Origin: Atrichornis clamosus
Lineage: Eukaryota; Chordata; Aves; Passeriformes; Menuridae
Length of the DNA stretch: 64,000 nt
Direction: 5' to 3'
NCBI GenBank assembly: GCA_013400975.1
Contig: WBMZ01011699.1
Coordinates: 62,001 to 126,000, forward strand
This document shows, piece after piece, positions 1 to 13,300 of this stretch. The notes under the pieces are model-generated. The model ran no database searches. It was given only the letters and a program-made list of their open reading frames with translations, and was not told where the DNA came from. Position numbers and translations under genes: made by a program. Each line of letters starts with the position of its first letter. Position 1 is the stretch's first letter.

Positions 1-439
1 ACTCTTTCATGTACTCAGAATTCATCTATTTTTACTCTGTTTTATTTCGGGCATGCTTTGGTAGAAAGTGTCATACAAATAAAATTTTAATTTTCACTTA
101 AAATAGATACCTAAAAATCAATGCGGCATATTGACAACATGCAGAGTAGACACTTTATGCCTGACAGTCTGAGTTGTTTCACTAAGAAAGAACTGCCTTA
201 TAGACAAAAAGTGCTTTGTGTGCATTATCAAGGAATTGCAGTAGTTAATTCTAGACCAGGGATTTATATTTCCCAGATATTCCAGGTCACTGGGCCTTTG
301 GTTTTAGAATTTATTCAGCTCAGACATGTTATTACCTCATAAAAATGCAGTACCCCTAAGCTATCGATATTTATGTAGGCGACTTACCCCACTAACAAAA
401 CTAATTGCACTCTTACTTACTCGCAGAGACTGTACATAC
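1..439 (-). other. Intron 7, partial
   Basis: Sequence after the exon 7 donor, running off the left edge. The short open frames here do not match the expected continuation of the protein, and I see no repeat or other feature. Confidence 0.7.
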
Positions 440-499
440 CTGTTCTTACCCAGGAAGACTTCATCAACTGAGACACATTAAGTTTAGGATAATGAAAGG
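440..499 (-). CDS. KIAA1549L: Exon 7: PFHYPKLN / SSWVRT mini-exon
   Basis: A 60 bp exon too short for an ordinary ORF search. The acceptor is a pyrimidine-rich tract ending CCCTCAG and the donor is AGAACAG followed by GTATGT. Entering in phase 1 it completes the proline codon begun by exon 6, then reads 20 codons ending SSWVRT plus one base, so it leaves in phase 1. PF.YP.LN.SQL..SSWVRT is a clear family match and continues exactly from the QQIAE end of exon 6. It holds one N-linked sequon (NVS). The family sequence continues with VLLGV, which must be in the next exon, beyond the left edge. Confidence 0.88.
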
Positions 500-3400
500 C
501 TGAGGGAAAAACAGAATGGAGGAAAAACATCCGTAAGAACAGTGTTCTCTACAACATACACAAAACCAGAAGCCTCTACATAATTTATACTGTCAGCAAG
601 CATCTTATTTACACAGATGCATTACTGCTCCTGAGGCAATGCAGACACAATGGCAAGGAAAGTGCTCCGAACATACACTGCCCAGTTTGTCTCTCACAAA
701 AAGAAGCTGACTGAAACAGTCAGATTTATTACGTGAAAGACTTCAAGCTGCTGCACCGAGGTCATTGCTCCCAGTAATTTAAAAGCTCACTGTCTGAACT
801 GCGACTTTTACTGAGCTAGCTGCAGGATCAGACTTTTGCTCAAAGGGCAGTGAGGCAACTCGTGTCTCAGGATGAAAATAAGACCTTCTCTGAGGCAGAA
901 ACTACAAGGAAACAATAAATGTAAAGCAGAGAGCTAAATACATATATGGTTTGTGTTCCAGACTTGCGCAAGGGGAAGCATTTAAGAAAACACCACTTTG
1001 ATAATTTTTCTTTTTTAGAAAACCCACAAATAAGTGCATATAGAAACACTGCTGTAGACAAACCTCATGGCTTTTGTGTTTGGCTTGGTGGCTCCAAGCT
1101 TTCTTAATTTCTAGATTTTTCCACAAAAGCTCTGCTCCAGAGTGAAATCCTTGCCCTGGTAAGCAAAAGAGTCTATTTCTACTGACTTCAGTGTGGGTAT
1201 GATTTTTCCCAAGGTTTCCACTGGAGAGCAGTAAAGACGTGTTGGGAAAGAAGTGAAGGTGGGGGCTGGGCCAACAGTTTCCTCAAGGGAAGTCTTAAGC
1301 TTCACTATGGCAATAAGGAAAAGGAATGGTCTTAACTTTCTCAAAATATTTAATCCAGATGCAGTTTGCTAAGCATTATACAAAGGTTAATTTTTAAACC
1401 ATTTCATGGACAGAAAGAATGCAGCACATAACAATTAAATGACCTGGCCCATGCTGGATCAATTTAGAGTAAAGATGTGTGCAGTTGTGGAATAGTTTGC
1501 CACTACCGCGGGTTTCAGAGAAGTGGAAAACTACAATTTTTCTAATTTAACGATGTAATAATTTGTAGAGAAGCTGTCCTCTGTCAGTGCACCTAAAAAC
1601 TGATTCTTTTGCCCCTTAAAAAACTTAGGATTTTTTTTTGTTAAGGCAAAAGCAAAATGATCATTAGTTACATCTTACATTTTATTTTCACAGATTTATA
1701 AATATTCCTATCAGAAAAAAAGAAGAAAATTTGGTTATTCCACCCTCATTTCAAAAATAGCACCACCAGCTTCAAGATGACCACCGGGGGGTACTTTTTG
1801 GCTTACTACTCAGAAGGGTATTAGAACGTGGTCCTTTTATTCTGAACAGAAAATACTGACCCTCTATACAAGTGATCAGGATGCATTAAATTTCCAAAAC
1901 TCTCAGACATGCAAAAAGCACCTCACAGTCCATTTGAAAACACACATTTATTTTTGGCATCCTGCTACTCGATTCTTGACTGTAGCTTTTAGATTGAAAT
2001 TCTATTTACTCTAGTCACGCAATTGTTTACTTCAATTTAGAAATGGGACCTGAACAAAAAAAGCATAAACTAAACTGAAAACTAAATCTGTTGTTTTCCA
2101 AAGCATGGAAAGAGCATGATAAGGAAATCTAAAACCTTCCAGTGATCATAATGCTTTGAACTGCTAGCAGTTGTGAGTTTTTTCTTCATGTAAACCAAAA
2201 TCATGTTCTGCTTCAATACTTAATGTGCTCTTCACACTTTTTCTAATTAGTACTTGAAAATTATTTAATTCATGCAAATTGCTGGGTGACTATTCACTTA
2301 AACTTTTCACAGAATTAATGCAACTTAAAAATAAACCAACTTGAGCAGAAAATCTTGACATTGAAAAGGAAGATGTGCTGTGATCATTGGCAACTAAGGG
2401 TGGATTCTAAAACCTGACAAAGAATGCTGAAAAGTGTCAGAAGTCAGCAAATCCAGGTTCCAACTCTTACTCCCCAGGTCACTCAAGTGTCTCACTAACA
2501 CGCATGTGGCCAGATCTTGAGCTCGTCTGGAGTCTCAGCACTGCAACAAGATCATATTTGCAAGATTTTTAATGTCCCCTGGAACTAACAATTATAAACA
2601 GCACAGACTGATTGTTATTCTGAGGGGGAAGCTGGATAGACAAAATGCAATTATTAGCTAGATTGCAGCTGGTCTGCTAACGACTGTAGATGCATTAATG
2701 AAGGAGATGCTAGCATCATTAGAAGATTGTAGCACGCAGCCCTGAGCACCACCCCGTGTAACAGCATCGGTTCAGCGCTGACTGAAGAGGCAAAGGGTCC
2801 CCTGGTCACCCAGAGACCGACTGACAGCAGCCCAAGCACATCACTCAGGCAGCCCGGCCTTTGCCAGGTGCTCCAAGGATCTCTGACTCTCTCTTAAAGA
2901 GATATGTGGGACCATGCAGAATAGAACCAGGATCATTCTGATAAATGGAGAGCAGCAGTAGAAAGCATGGAGGGAATGCAGTGTTTGGAACGAGAAGGCA
3001 TTAACTGAAAAATAAGATTCCATGCAAATACTGGGGGGTGTGGGCAATAGTAACACACTGTGTCTGTTAAAAGTCTGATCTACAATCCACACGGAAAAAA
3101 CTTGCCAAATATTTCTGCAGTCTTTGGACCGTATCATGCAATTTTATATTATCCTATTGGCCTTGCAATGTTTCCAAGACAGCCAAAACAGATGACACGC
3201 ATCAAAGTGCTACTTAGCACTGAAAAAATAGCAAGTCCCAAGGCAACTCTCTTACTTAAAGTTATAATCAAAACAAAGAGATTCATTCAGGGTAAGTTCT
3301 TGAAGGCAAATATTGCCCATCCATTCCACAGTGAGCCTTTGCCTGTCCTCAGAGAAATCTTCCCGCCATAAAGAGCTGCCAAATATATTATTTCCTATTA

Positions 3401-6400
3401 CTTTTTAATGAACTAGCACCCAAAACCGGTGATTAGACTTGGTTTTCTTTCTGCTGACATGTAGGTCATGACCATCTCACCAATTTACAATCTGAAGTCT
3501 AAGATATAAGGTGGACAATGCAAAATGAGCATTCTGGAAGGTGTAAACTGGACATTTGAATATAAGCATATTGCTAAAGTCACCTAGAAGTCTTGTGAGG
3601 AAAGAAAAAAGTCTGGAAGATTCCAGGTTTGGCCATTTCAACAGCCCTATTCCTGCACAGAACAGTGCAATTCTGTCAAACTAACAACTTTCACTACTGA
3701 TCCTGACTCTGAGTGGGGAAAAAAGCTGACAAAAAATTCTTGGTATTAATGATGTACTGCACAGGGACAAACCACACAGTTAAAAGCATAAACAGTACAT
3801 ATTTATGTGAATAAAAACAGTGAGAGGACTGTGTGTGAAAGGCAATGCAAAGTGAACAAGCAGCAGGGAGAAAATACATTCTTTCAAAGAAGGCTCATAT
3901 TTGGGATATTGATGTCAAGGTCTCACTTCACTTAACAGTGTGGAGATGCACAAGTAGCTTTTCCCAGGTATGATCAACTCCTGAAGCTGGGAGTTGAGCC
4001 CTGAAACTCAGCTCACCTACTAATAATTCCTTTTTCTTCAGACACAATTATAAAACTTACAAAATCTTACCCAGAGTCCTCAAGGGGAAAAAGAAAAGTC
4101 ACCACCAACAGTATTAGCTGTTAGCATGCCTGATAACTAAGGCACAAATGGGAACAGAACAGTATGGCACGGAATATTTCGTATTTACATATAAACAGTA
4201 ACAGATATAAATTGTTTACAAGCAAACATCCAAGATCCCAGAAAAACTCACACTGAAAGCAGAGGGTTGCACAATAATTTGCACAGACCAAAGCAGCTGT
4301 ATCTATCTAAGGAAGACCTTCTCAACACCTTCCCTGCTATAAGTGCTCTGTAGACCAAGGCAAAGCATGAATGTAGAGTTCAGGGCCTAGAAAAACCAAA
4401 ATATTAAGGCACCTTTGCCAAAGTAGCTTTGAGAACCTGGCTGTTGGTCACCCTCAACAGACTGTTGAATAACATGTCTCAAGAAGGATCTGCCCAATGC
4501 TGCTGAGCCTTAGGACAGGATTTTTGGCTGTGAATACTGAAGATCTAAAATCCTTAGGCTCAAAATACAGCCGCAGCAGCAGTGAAAAAAATTGTAGAAA
4601 CAGCTAAAAAGAACTGGTGTGGTTGTCTCGCTGATAAAAGCATTTGAACTGCATTCATTATAACTGTGCTGGCTGACAGAAGGACACACAACTCCAGTAC
4701 TCTGAGAAGCCGTGCTCCCACTTTGCCAGCTTAACAAATAGCACCACAGCTGGTATTCCACAACAGTGCCTACAAAGGCATCAAAGCACTACTGAGACCA
4801 AACTAGACCAGCTCAAACCAAAATGTGCTGTCCTGCAGTGGGCTCAATCCACAGCAAACTTGAGTTCCTCTAACAACAAGCAAGTCAAATGCTGACAAGA
4901 TGTTCCTTAATTTAGGACACCATATCCACCAAATCCTCATGTTTTCAACTTTGCAATCTTTGGGGAGATCTCATCATTCCTAAAAATCCTGACCTCTTCA
5001 CTCATTCTACTTGGCTTTCTCACTGACATGTGAGTGACCACAGGGCTCCACTGGCATTGGCCTGGAATCATCCCCACTGACCAGGCACTGCATACGTGCA
5101 GGTAACACAGGGAGAGCTCCTGAGATGAGCAGTAAAGAAATTTCAAATCTCCTAAGTACCACCGGGAAAGAAAAATAGAATCATAGAATTGTTTGGGTTG
5201 GTAGGGACCTTAAAGGTCATCTAGTTCCAACCCCATTTACATGCATGTTTAATAGGAATGTTTTTCCCTTACAACCAGCCTCTCTTTCAGGATACACAGG
5301 CCTTGGTAGAAATTCTGTTGTCACTCAATTGCACTGTAGCCCACTGCACAATTCAGAAGATGGATTCTCAGCAAGGGGCAATCTGCAAATGCACTACAAA
5401 TATAATTTCAGAATATATGGACAGAACCAAAAACTGTAAGACTCAATGCAGCACATCACAGGAAAAGAAGTGCCCCACAACACCAAAAATATTACCAGAG
5501 ACTAAAACCTAAATAAATTCTAGGGCAAATGTGTAAAAGACATGACACAGAGTAAAGAGAAGTGTCTTTCAAGCAATCAAGGCAACATTTAATTTGAATT
5601 TAGTGAGAAATAAAGACCACAGCCCACAGCCTGAGACATCCTATGGCCTCAAGAGAAAAAAAGAAACGCTAGTCATCTATGGACAGGGATTCTGAAGACT
5701 TCTGGTCCTGACTCCACTAAATACAGCTACAAGTACACAGGCACACGCTACATGTGAGACCAAACAAGCACAAAAGTGCTGGAAGAAAATGAGTCAACAA
5801 CCTCATACATTTTTTCACTGATTATGGGAAGAGAGGGATCAAAAATGCTGAAAAAAATAAAAAGCTTAAAAAAATTAGTATGTTTAAACTACTTCCAGTA
5901 AATGGGGAAGTATCCAATGCAATCATCTTACCTAGATTGAAAGGTGCTAAGGAGAGCAACTTCTGATGACAGTCACTCTCTTTACAGTATTTTCACTGAC
6001 ATACACAGCTGCATAATGAACACCAGTTACCATCATGCTTGATTTTCCATTAGATGTTTAACTGTATTGCAAAACTCACTGTGTTGGATGTTATGCACCT
6101 CTACAGCTCACAGAAATAACCATGAAAATTAAAAAGCACCATGAGATAGGAGAAATGGGGAATTAATGGACTGAGTTAGTAACATCCACTAGCAGAGAAG
6201 GGCAAGTATTGTTCTCTCATGATCTTGCTTACATTCATGAGTCACCTAAAAATCCAACCAAACATAAGTTGTCAAGGCTGAGTGTCAAGCAAGCTCTGTT
6301 ATGCAGGCAGTTCCCATTCATCTACGTTTAGGATGATGGTGGTCTGACAAAAATGACTTGCAGTGCAAGTGGTACACAAAAAGTGAGGGGCATACTTAAA

Positions 6401-6918
6401 AGGTAATACCTTAAAAACAAAGCACTGCTGCTGATTAACATAATTCAGACTATATGGGCAAATACAAGCTTATGCAGACAGTGCCCCAGGCTTTCTAGAA
6501 GTCACAGATGCAGTTAAATGCAACACAATCCCAAAGGCAGCAAACTCTGCTGAGATTAAGCAAAGACCTCTGTAGACATAATCACAGAGACACACCTTGG
6601 ACTGCACCTCACAGCAGTACTGACTCGAGTGATTTTCCTTCTTTTTTGTAATCTGGACTAATGAAGCCAGATTAAGCACAAGCCAGATTAAGCACAACTG
6701 AACCCAGAACAAAAGGAAGGTATGATGACAAAAGCAACAAGTTGCTGTAACACCAATATGTCAGCAGAAAGGGGCACAGATTTGCCCTGCAGAATTCATG
6801 ATACAAGTTAGGTACTTGAAGCTGCATTATCGTTTATGCACAAAATTACTTTAAAATTGTGAGAGGAAAGATACTAAGAAAAAGTATTTTGTGGTGCTGG
6901 GTAACAGCAAGTACTCAC
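500..6918 (-). other. Intron 6 (6,419 bp)
   Basis: GT-AG intron between exons 6 and 7. It is AT-rich, with short unrelated open frames in all six frames. The only recognisable insert is a CR1 3'-end scrap near 5.2 kb. I looked for further family exons and found none; the flanking exons already join in phase. Confidence 0.85.
5175..5236 (-). repeat. CR1 LINE 3'-end fragment
   Basis: About 62 bp matching the 3' terminus of avian CR1 in reverse orientation: an ATCATAGAATT start, then GGGTTGG.AGGGACC and a TCATCTAGT.CCAACCCC end. It lacks the rest of the 3' end and all coding sequence, as is usual for heavily 5'-truncated copies. It lies in the same orientation as the host gene. Confidence 0.9.
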
Positions 6919-7102
6919 GTTCAGCAATTTGCTGCACAGGAAAGCCCAGGTAGAAGCTGAATTCCACCACGGACAAGTTCCTGAGCTGCTCACTGACTTC
7001 AGACCCGTTTAGAAAACCGTATCTGTCTCGGATGGCAAAAACAATGCTCACGGGGCCTTGTCGAAATGCCACCCCAGGTCTGCTCAGAGTTATATTCAGT
7101 AT
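6919..7102 (-). CDS. KIAA1549L: Exon 6: conserved GFLNGSEVSE / SVVEFSFYLG block
   Basis: A 184 bp exon with acceptor TGTCTTTTCAG and donor GCTGAAC followed by GTGAGT. It enters in phase 0 and leaves in phase 1 (61 codons plus one base). The product contains ILNITLSRPGV, a GPVSIVFAIRD strand, GFLNGSEVSEQLRNLS and VVEFSFYLGFPVQQIAE, all strong family signatures. Three N-linked sequons (NIT, NGS, NLS) show that this is lumenal or extracellular sequence. The reading frame stays open into the flanking introns on both sides; the splice signals, not the open frame, set the exon limits. Confidence 0.94.
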
Positions 7103-8500
7103 CTGAAAAGACAGTATTGAAGCAGGGTCAGCAAAATCAAAGATATATACATCCCTTCCTTCACAGACTTTTTTTTTTCCCCCCCACCTAATATGAAAAG
7201 GGGGGAAATTCATATCAAAATAGAGGAACATCTGTTCCAGATTGATTTGGCCAGCTGAGTCTCAGAAGAGGCAAAATTACATGTGAATTTCTCTTCAAAG
7301 AGTTATCCCTTAAAGTCAATCATAATCCAGAATAATCTGAGACCTACAACCCAGAATATAATGGAAAAAAACACCTCGCAAGACAGTCAGCAAAATAAAT
7401 CTAGTCATAAAAAAGTCTTAGATGAATGTCAAACTACAGGGAACAGACAGGAAGGGATTATGGTAAACATTCTGGAAATGCATGCACACCCAAAACCCAC
7501 CACTGGTTAGAAGCTTTTTTGTGGCATCAATGTACACAGAAACTGTGTTCATGTAGATCAACTTCTTCCAGACAATAAAAAGTATTTAAAATAAATTGGC
7601 TAAGCTGACAGTCTAAGAGATTGTTTGGCATGTTCTGTCTTTAGTCTATGCAGTGACATTGTGTCATTCAGTTGTACAGTTCTGAGCACTTTTCTATATG
7701 TACTACATAGCACCTTAGGTACTATGAAATTGATGTCATTTTTCTTCCTGATTTTATTTTAGGGTGCCAAAATGGTACCAAGACGGGCATTTATGGTGTC
7801 AGTTAAACAACATTATAAAACTTTTACTGATTTTGGTATTACAACAAAGTTAGATTAAATTTAAGAATTCAGGCAGAAGAGGGGGTTGATCTCATTAAAT
7901 TGAATTACTAACTTTCTGGGGAGTTTGAAGCTCTGCTGTGTGATTCAGTACCCCGCACATGTGCAATACCTTTCATGTGTGAAGTTCCAGGAGCAGCTGT
8001 CACAGACATCATATACTGTAAGTATTTCTAGACCTCAGAAGCAATGAGCATGTTGGCTCACATGATGGCTGAGTGTATATAAATCCTATATTCCCTAACA
8101 GGATCTCCTGCATGGCAATGAGATCTGAAAGGTGTCTTTCAATAAAAACTTAATAACATACCTTACTCTGTTATAATAAACTCTGATGGAAGTGACTTTG
8201 ATAAGGGTTGGAACAGGCTTTATTTAAAAAATTATAAACCCTATCATATTCAGTAATGCTTTTGGATATAAATCATCTTGGATCATTTTTTCAAAAAGTT
8301 TGTAAACAGAGGGACACATGGTGCCATATTATTTTGTAGGGGGGAAAAAACCTAAGTGACTTCATGACAAAGCCTCACAGTTCTACATGATCTAGACTGC
8401 AAGTGACAGCCAGTGAACACCTAACTCATTTCACTGCCTGGATGAAACAACTAAAGGTGAGGGGGAAAAAGGCAGACACAGAACATGCTCATCTTCTTAC
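7103..8500 (-). other. Intron 5 (1,398 bp)
   Basis: GT-AG intron between exons 5 and 6. A pyrimidine-rich tract precedes the exon 6 acceptor. No repeat or extra exon seen. Confidence 0.85.
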
Positions 8501-8628
8501 CTGCACAGTGAAGTTGTAGAACTCCTGGTGTTTGTTCACCTCCAGGAATGCCATTGTCAGCCCTTTCTCAATGCGCTGGCTGAAGTTACAGAACCCAATA
8601 TCCACGTTTCGAGGTACAAACTGAAGCA
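8501..8628 (-). CDS. KIAA1549L: Exon 5: conserved VLQFVP / GFCNFSQRIEKGL block
   Basis: A 128 bp exon with acceptor TTTGCCTTCAG and donor GTGCAG followed by GTAAGA. It enters in phase 1 and leaves in phase 0, giving 43 codons with the split first codon. The product runs from VLQFVPRNVD through GFCNFSQRIEKGLTMAF to YNFTVQ. It has two N-glycosylation sequons (NFS, NFT) and one conserved cysteine. The alternation of charged helices and sequons resembles a SEA-type extracellular module, but that domain call is an inference I cannot test here. Confidence 0.93.
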
Positions 8629-10138
8629 CTGAAGGCAAAGGGCACACATTATTCCTACACACAAGTATTTCCACGAGAGAGAACAAAACAAGCAACAGAA
8701 TTCACAGGGCTATCATGGTTTTTTTCATGGAGTTCATGACATATTCAGTGAAACACTGAATATAAATACAGTAGAAATACATTTTGTGTTGCTGCAGTAA
8801 ATTATCTACTCACTAAGATTGGTTGTAGCAGTAATTAGATTACTGAAAGATACTAGTGACAAAATTCTCTTGCATACTGAAAGACCTTCACTACGTACAT
8901 GTGACTAACTTCACTTGACCTGAACACTGAATCAGCCACATTGAAATCCTTAGTACCCAACCAATCCATGAAAATCTTCAGAAAAAAAGGCAACAAATAT
9001 CATTTTCTTGTAGTCTGAAATACAGTATTTGGCTTGTCTAAAAGACCACATATCGGGTCCATTAATGCACACTAGTACCAGTCTAATACTTTCAAAACAC
9101 TTAATTAGTAAGCTACCTTTTATATTTAGTACACACATCTTAAAGTCTTTCAGAATAGAGAAAGAAAGAGCACAATAAGAAAGAGTGAGTGGAGAGGAAT
9201 GTGACCAGGCAAACAGACTTCAACTACATGCACACCTGTGGATTTCCAGAGACAGTCTTACCCAAAGAAGTGCTATGGTTAGCTTACAGACCCTAATAGC
9301 AAAGTTATACAAGGTTCAAAAGCCAAAAATATGTCTACTGTCTATCTATATAACCATATTAAGCAGTGGAAAAAGACATCACACCTGCACAATTAAAGAA
9401 GTGATGTCTTGCCATACAATTATTAACAGAGCATAAACAACACATGAAACGTACCTGAACAAAAGCACCATGTTGACATTTATTAACTCTCTGCCTGTAT
9501 GCTCAGTCCCTGTCACTACCTCATTACACAGTCAACCAACCAGGCAGGCAGTTTCATCATACAAATAGGGCCTGAAGAAGATTTTAAATGACACCACTGA
9601 CTCTCAAAATCTGTTACATGGGTACCATTTTGCTTTAGATTATTAGCAGTCATGAATTTCACATAAACTGCAATACAGCAACCATGGAAAGCTGAATAGT
9701 ACATAACCAAATCTCCTGCTCACATTATACATGAGCAATCAATCCTCCTGCTCACCCATTCTCCTATATCATGACAACACAAAAAGGTAGCTTTTAACAT
9801 AAATTTAATCTGAAACTGACACAAGCATTACAAAATAGCTGCACTGTGACTTTATGAATAGATGTTTCACAGATTTTCTCTTCTCACCTCTCAAAGCAAG
9901 AAAAAGAGCACACTTATTTTGCAATGTACCAACAAAAATCATGAAATTATGGGGTTAACTGTTTACAATTTATCACCTCTCGATCATGGACCCATAAAGT
10001 ATGTCATTAACAACAAAGAATTAAGATTCACAACAGCAGAACACAAGGTTTTGACTCAACCCGGCATACTTAATCGCAAGAGAAGAAGTGTGAACCAATA
10101 TGAAGCTACCTTCCCCCCCTGTGTCAGTAAAAACTCAC
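8629..10138 (-). other. Intron 4 (1,510 bp)
   Basis: GT-AG intron between exons 4 and 5. No recognisable repeat, RNA gene or extra exon. Confidence 0.85.
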
Positions 10139-10316
10139 CTGTCTGAACTTGGAATCTGTTGTCTGGCACAGTGAAAGAAGGATGCAGTGAGAGGATCATG
10201 GGGGCCTCACCACGGAGGAGACTGCTGTTCACAAGCACATTTATGACAGCTATTGCCGTGTAAACAAAAGGACCGGATGTCACCAAGAAAGCAAATTTAG
10301 GGGAAATTTTATAAAC
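10139..10316 (-). CDS. KIAA1549L: Exon 4: conserved LVTSGPFVYTAI block
   Basis: A 178 bp exon with acceptor TTTTGTAG and donor CAGACAG followed by GTGAGT. It enters in phase 0 and leaves in phase 1 (59 codons plus one base). The product starts VYKISPKFAFLVTSG and ends NRFQVQT, both family landmarks. There is one N-linked sequon (NSS). The stretch is mildly hydrophobic around FVYTAIAVINVLV but is followed by conserved extracellular-type sequence, so I read it as a folded domain strand, not a membrane segment. The intron separating it from exon 3 is 5,741 bp. Confidence 0.93.
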
Positions 10317-13300
10317 CTACAAAAAAAGAAAGAATCAGAAATTTAAAAAAAAAAACCCTTCAGTGTTAAATTTGGCAATATTTTACTCCTATATAGTCTC
10401 ATTCAGTTCAAAGCCACATCATCAAGAGGTAGGAAAATGCAATCTTTATTTTCCAAAGAGTAGCAGAAGCACAAACACACAGAGTGCTGTGCCTTGCAGC
10501 CTCTGCTCTGGTGCATCAGAAAGACAACTTCCCTGTGCCAGGTGCATCTACTGGAATCTCTCCAGTACAACACACCAATCTCACCACTTCCTGATTTATC
10601 ACATCCCCACATAGGAGCACTCCCCTCGCCCACATTCCCCTGGTGTACATAACATTTCCCATACAAAATTCCTGTTACTTACTGAACTGCTTGCATAGCT
10701 TCTGCATTTCAGTCATATACTGCATAGTGAATACATCCTATACCATTCATACGTGACACACAAGGAGTAAAATACATATAACCTATGTTCTTTGGATATA
10801 ATTTTCACACTCTGGAAAACTTTCTTGAAGGGAACACTTCTCCCTGCTTGTTTCAACAGTTACCACATTACAATTCTCCTCTTCCAATTCGTGTCCTGAC
10901 TTTGAGTCTTCTTAAAAACCCTGAGGAACCTTAGACCTCATGTAAAAGAAATGAGATTGCAAATTAAATATAAACCTCAGTGGATGTTTCCATGCAGACA
11001 CTCTCTTCCACCATTTCTCAGTCACCTAAGAACAAACTGAAGGTTTTTATTTATTAAAACATATTGCAGTATCTTCCCTCCTTCAGAGAAACTCTCTAAG
11101 TATCAAGAAGACCTGTTTCCCCAGCATTATTTTCTTCCTCTTTGGTTTAGTCCCCCAGTTCGCTTTATTTGCCTATGGCAGTAACACTTCAGAAGTATTT
11201 TGAGCAGTCCAACATGATGGCCTTACAGATAAATAATGTAAACCAGAGACCCAAAGCTCCTGGTAAATGTGGACCTTACATGAAGAGATGCTGGCACCTT
11301 GCAGGAGCTGTGCTGGTGAAAGGATATGTTAGATGACTTCAGCTTCAGCATCAGCCTCATAGAAGAGCACAGTGCTACTTAAATGGTGACCCACATGTTC
11401 CTTATTGGTATTTCTGCTATAAAGTGATGGCAACTACTGTTGAGATGAGACAGCAAGCAGCTCTTCCTGTTCTCTAAAAAGCATGCATTTCAGAGTGCTC
11501 ATCTTCACTAGCAGAAACTACCTCAGTTGCAGAAGGAAATGAGAAAAATAATCTATGCTGCTCATTATGCTTTTCTTCCTTCTTAGCCCACAAATATATG
11601 CAATATCCAACTTTTATTTTAAATGGATTTAGACCCATAAAAATCAAATTTGTTTGATATGAATAATGTGCACAGCACTTTTCAGTTCCTCTTATCTGAA
11701 ATTTTATTCTTTTATCTCATGATGAAATAATCTCTGCAGCTTCAGTTTGTCAAATGGAAACAGCAGTTACACATGCCAAAAGAAAGTTGCCCATTACTTG
11801 CAAATGAGACTACTTAAAAGGCAAGAAAAAGAGGAATTAGAATTACAAATCTCAGTGACAATTTGCTGGTGATTTCTAAAGCAATATATGCTGAGGCAGA
11901 GAGGCCTGGTGTAGCCAGCACATACTTATGCAGCAGAGTTGGGTATTTCAGACATGAAAGCAAGCCTCTGATAACCAACCCAGCTGCCTCCGTCTCTGAC
12001 TGCTTGCGCTGCACCACACACGCCAGCAAAGCAGCCTACCCTGAACAGCCCCCTGGAATTCTGTATTAACTTTTTCAGCTTAACAGCTAACACTAGTTCC
12101 TTTCCGTGCTTCACTCCATTCCAGAATGGACAGTAAAAAAAAAAAAAAATCCACTTTTAACAGTAATTTTGAGGTAAGCAGATTAGAACCATGACAAGTG
12201 AAAACAATAGCTATTTCTGTTTGAAATATTGCAGACTTATCTAGAGTTAGATCTCTACAGCCTAATTCATATGACAGAAATAACAGACCCATGATAGCAC
12301 GATGCTGTCTACACGCTAATTCACAGAGAAGTCTACGAAGCTATCTAGGATAGATGAGCACAGCTCATGACTCTTGATTCATGATTCATGAATGAGAACA
12401 GCAGCTCTTGGCACAGCTGTAATGCTTCACAAACCCAGCCATCCATCCAACCCTCTCCTGGAAGTTTCACTTCTACTGCCAGGACAGCTAGATGCTAACA
12501 AATTAGGCAGCTGAACCATCACATTTTAGAGTGTCACTATTAAAGTACACAAGCACAAACTTCTTATACTAAAAAGTACAAATTTTTTACTTTAACACTT
12601 TGGGCCAGAAAACCAGAGAAGCACACAAAACTCCATGTGCACTTTGGAGCCATTCCCACTGCAAAAGCAGAAACCTTCAGTAGAAGAAGAGAACTCTTAC
12701 AAACACCTCAAGCTATCCCTGCTCTGAAATGTGACAGCCAACCCAACTCTGCTGCTTCCAGGACACAACCTGTCTCATTTCAAGCTACCCTCACAAGAGG
12801 GACTACTTCTAGAACAGAAAGTTTTTAAGCCTCAGTTTACTAGAGGCTAGAAGAATATTTTGGAAAAATATCACTGTATCCTTACTCTGTTCCTTATGAT
12901 GTTCCCTAAGCACTTGCTGTTGATTATTGCCTGCTAAAATACTTGATTAGATGCACCTCTGCCATAACCTAATCCATTCCTGCACTCCAGTGTATTAAAG
13001 CTGTGTGAACATCTGGTAGAAAGCATAAACAACTGATTTCCTCACCACTACCTTATTAAGAATCCTGTAAAGAGCCTGCAGAGGGTGTTTAACTTCCTGA
13101 AGATGAACTACAAAGGCTCACAGGTCTTAAAAATGAAATAAAGCTTCTGCTTCTACGCACTTTAGGATCCTGAGGCAACAATTCTCACTGGTTTTACACC
13201 CTCAGTGGCACCAGCCAGAACTTCAGCAGCAGTGAAGCAGAAAAGGAGCCAGTACAAGTCCACAAGGTGGCATCCTGGAAAGAAGCGTTTACCTGACAAT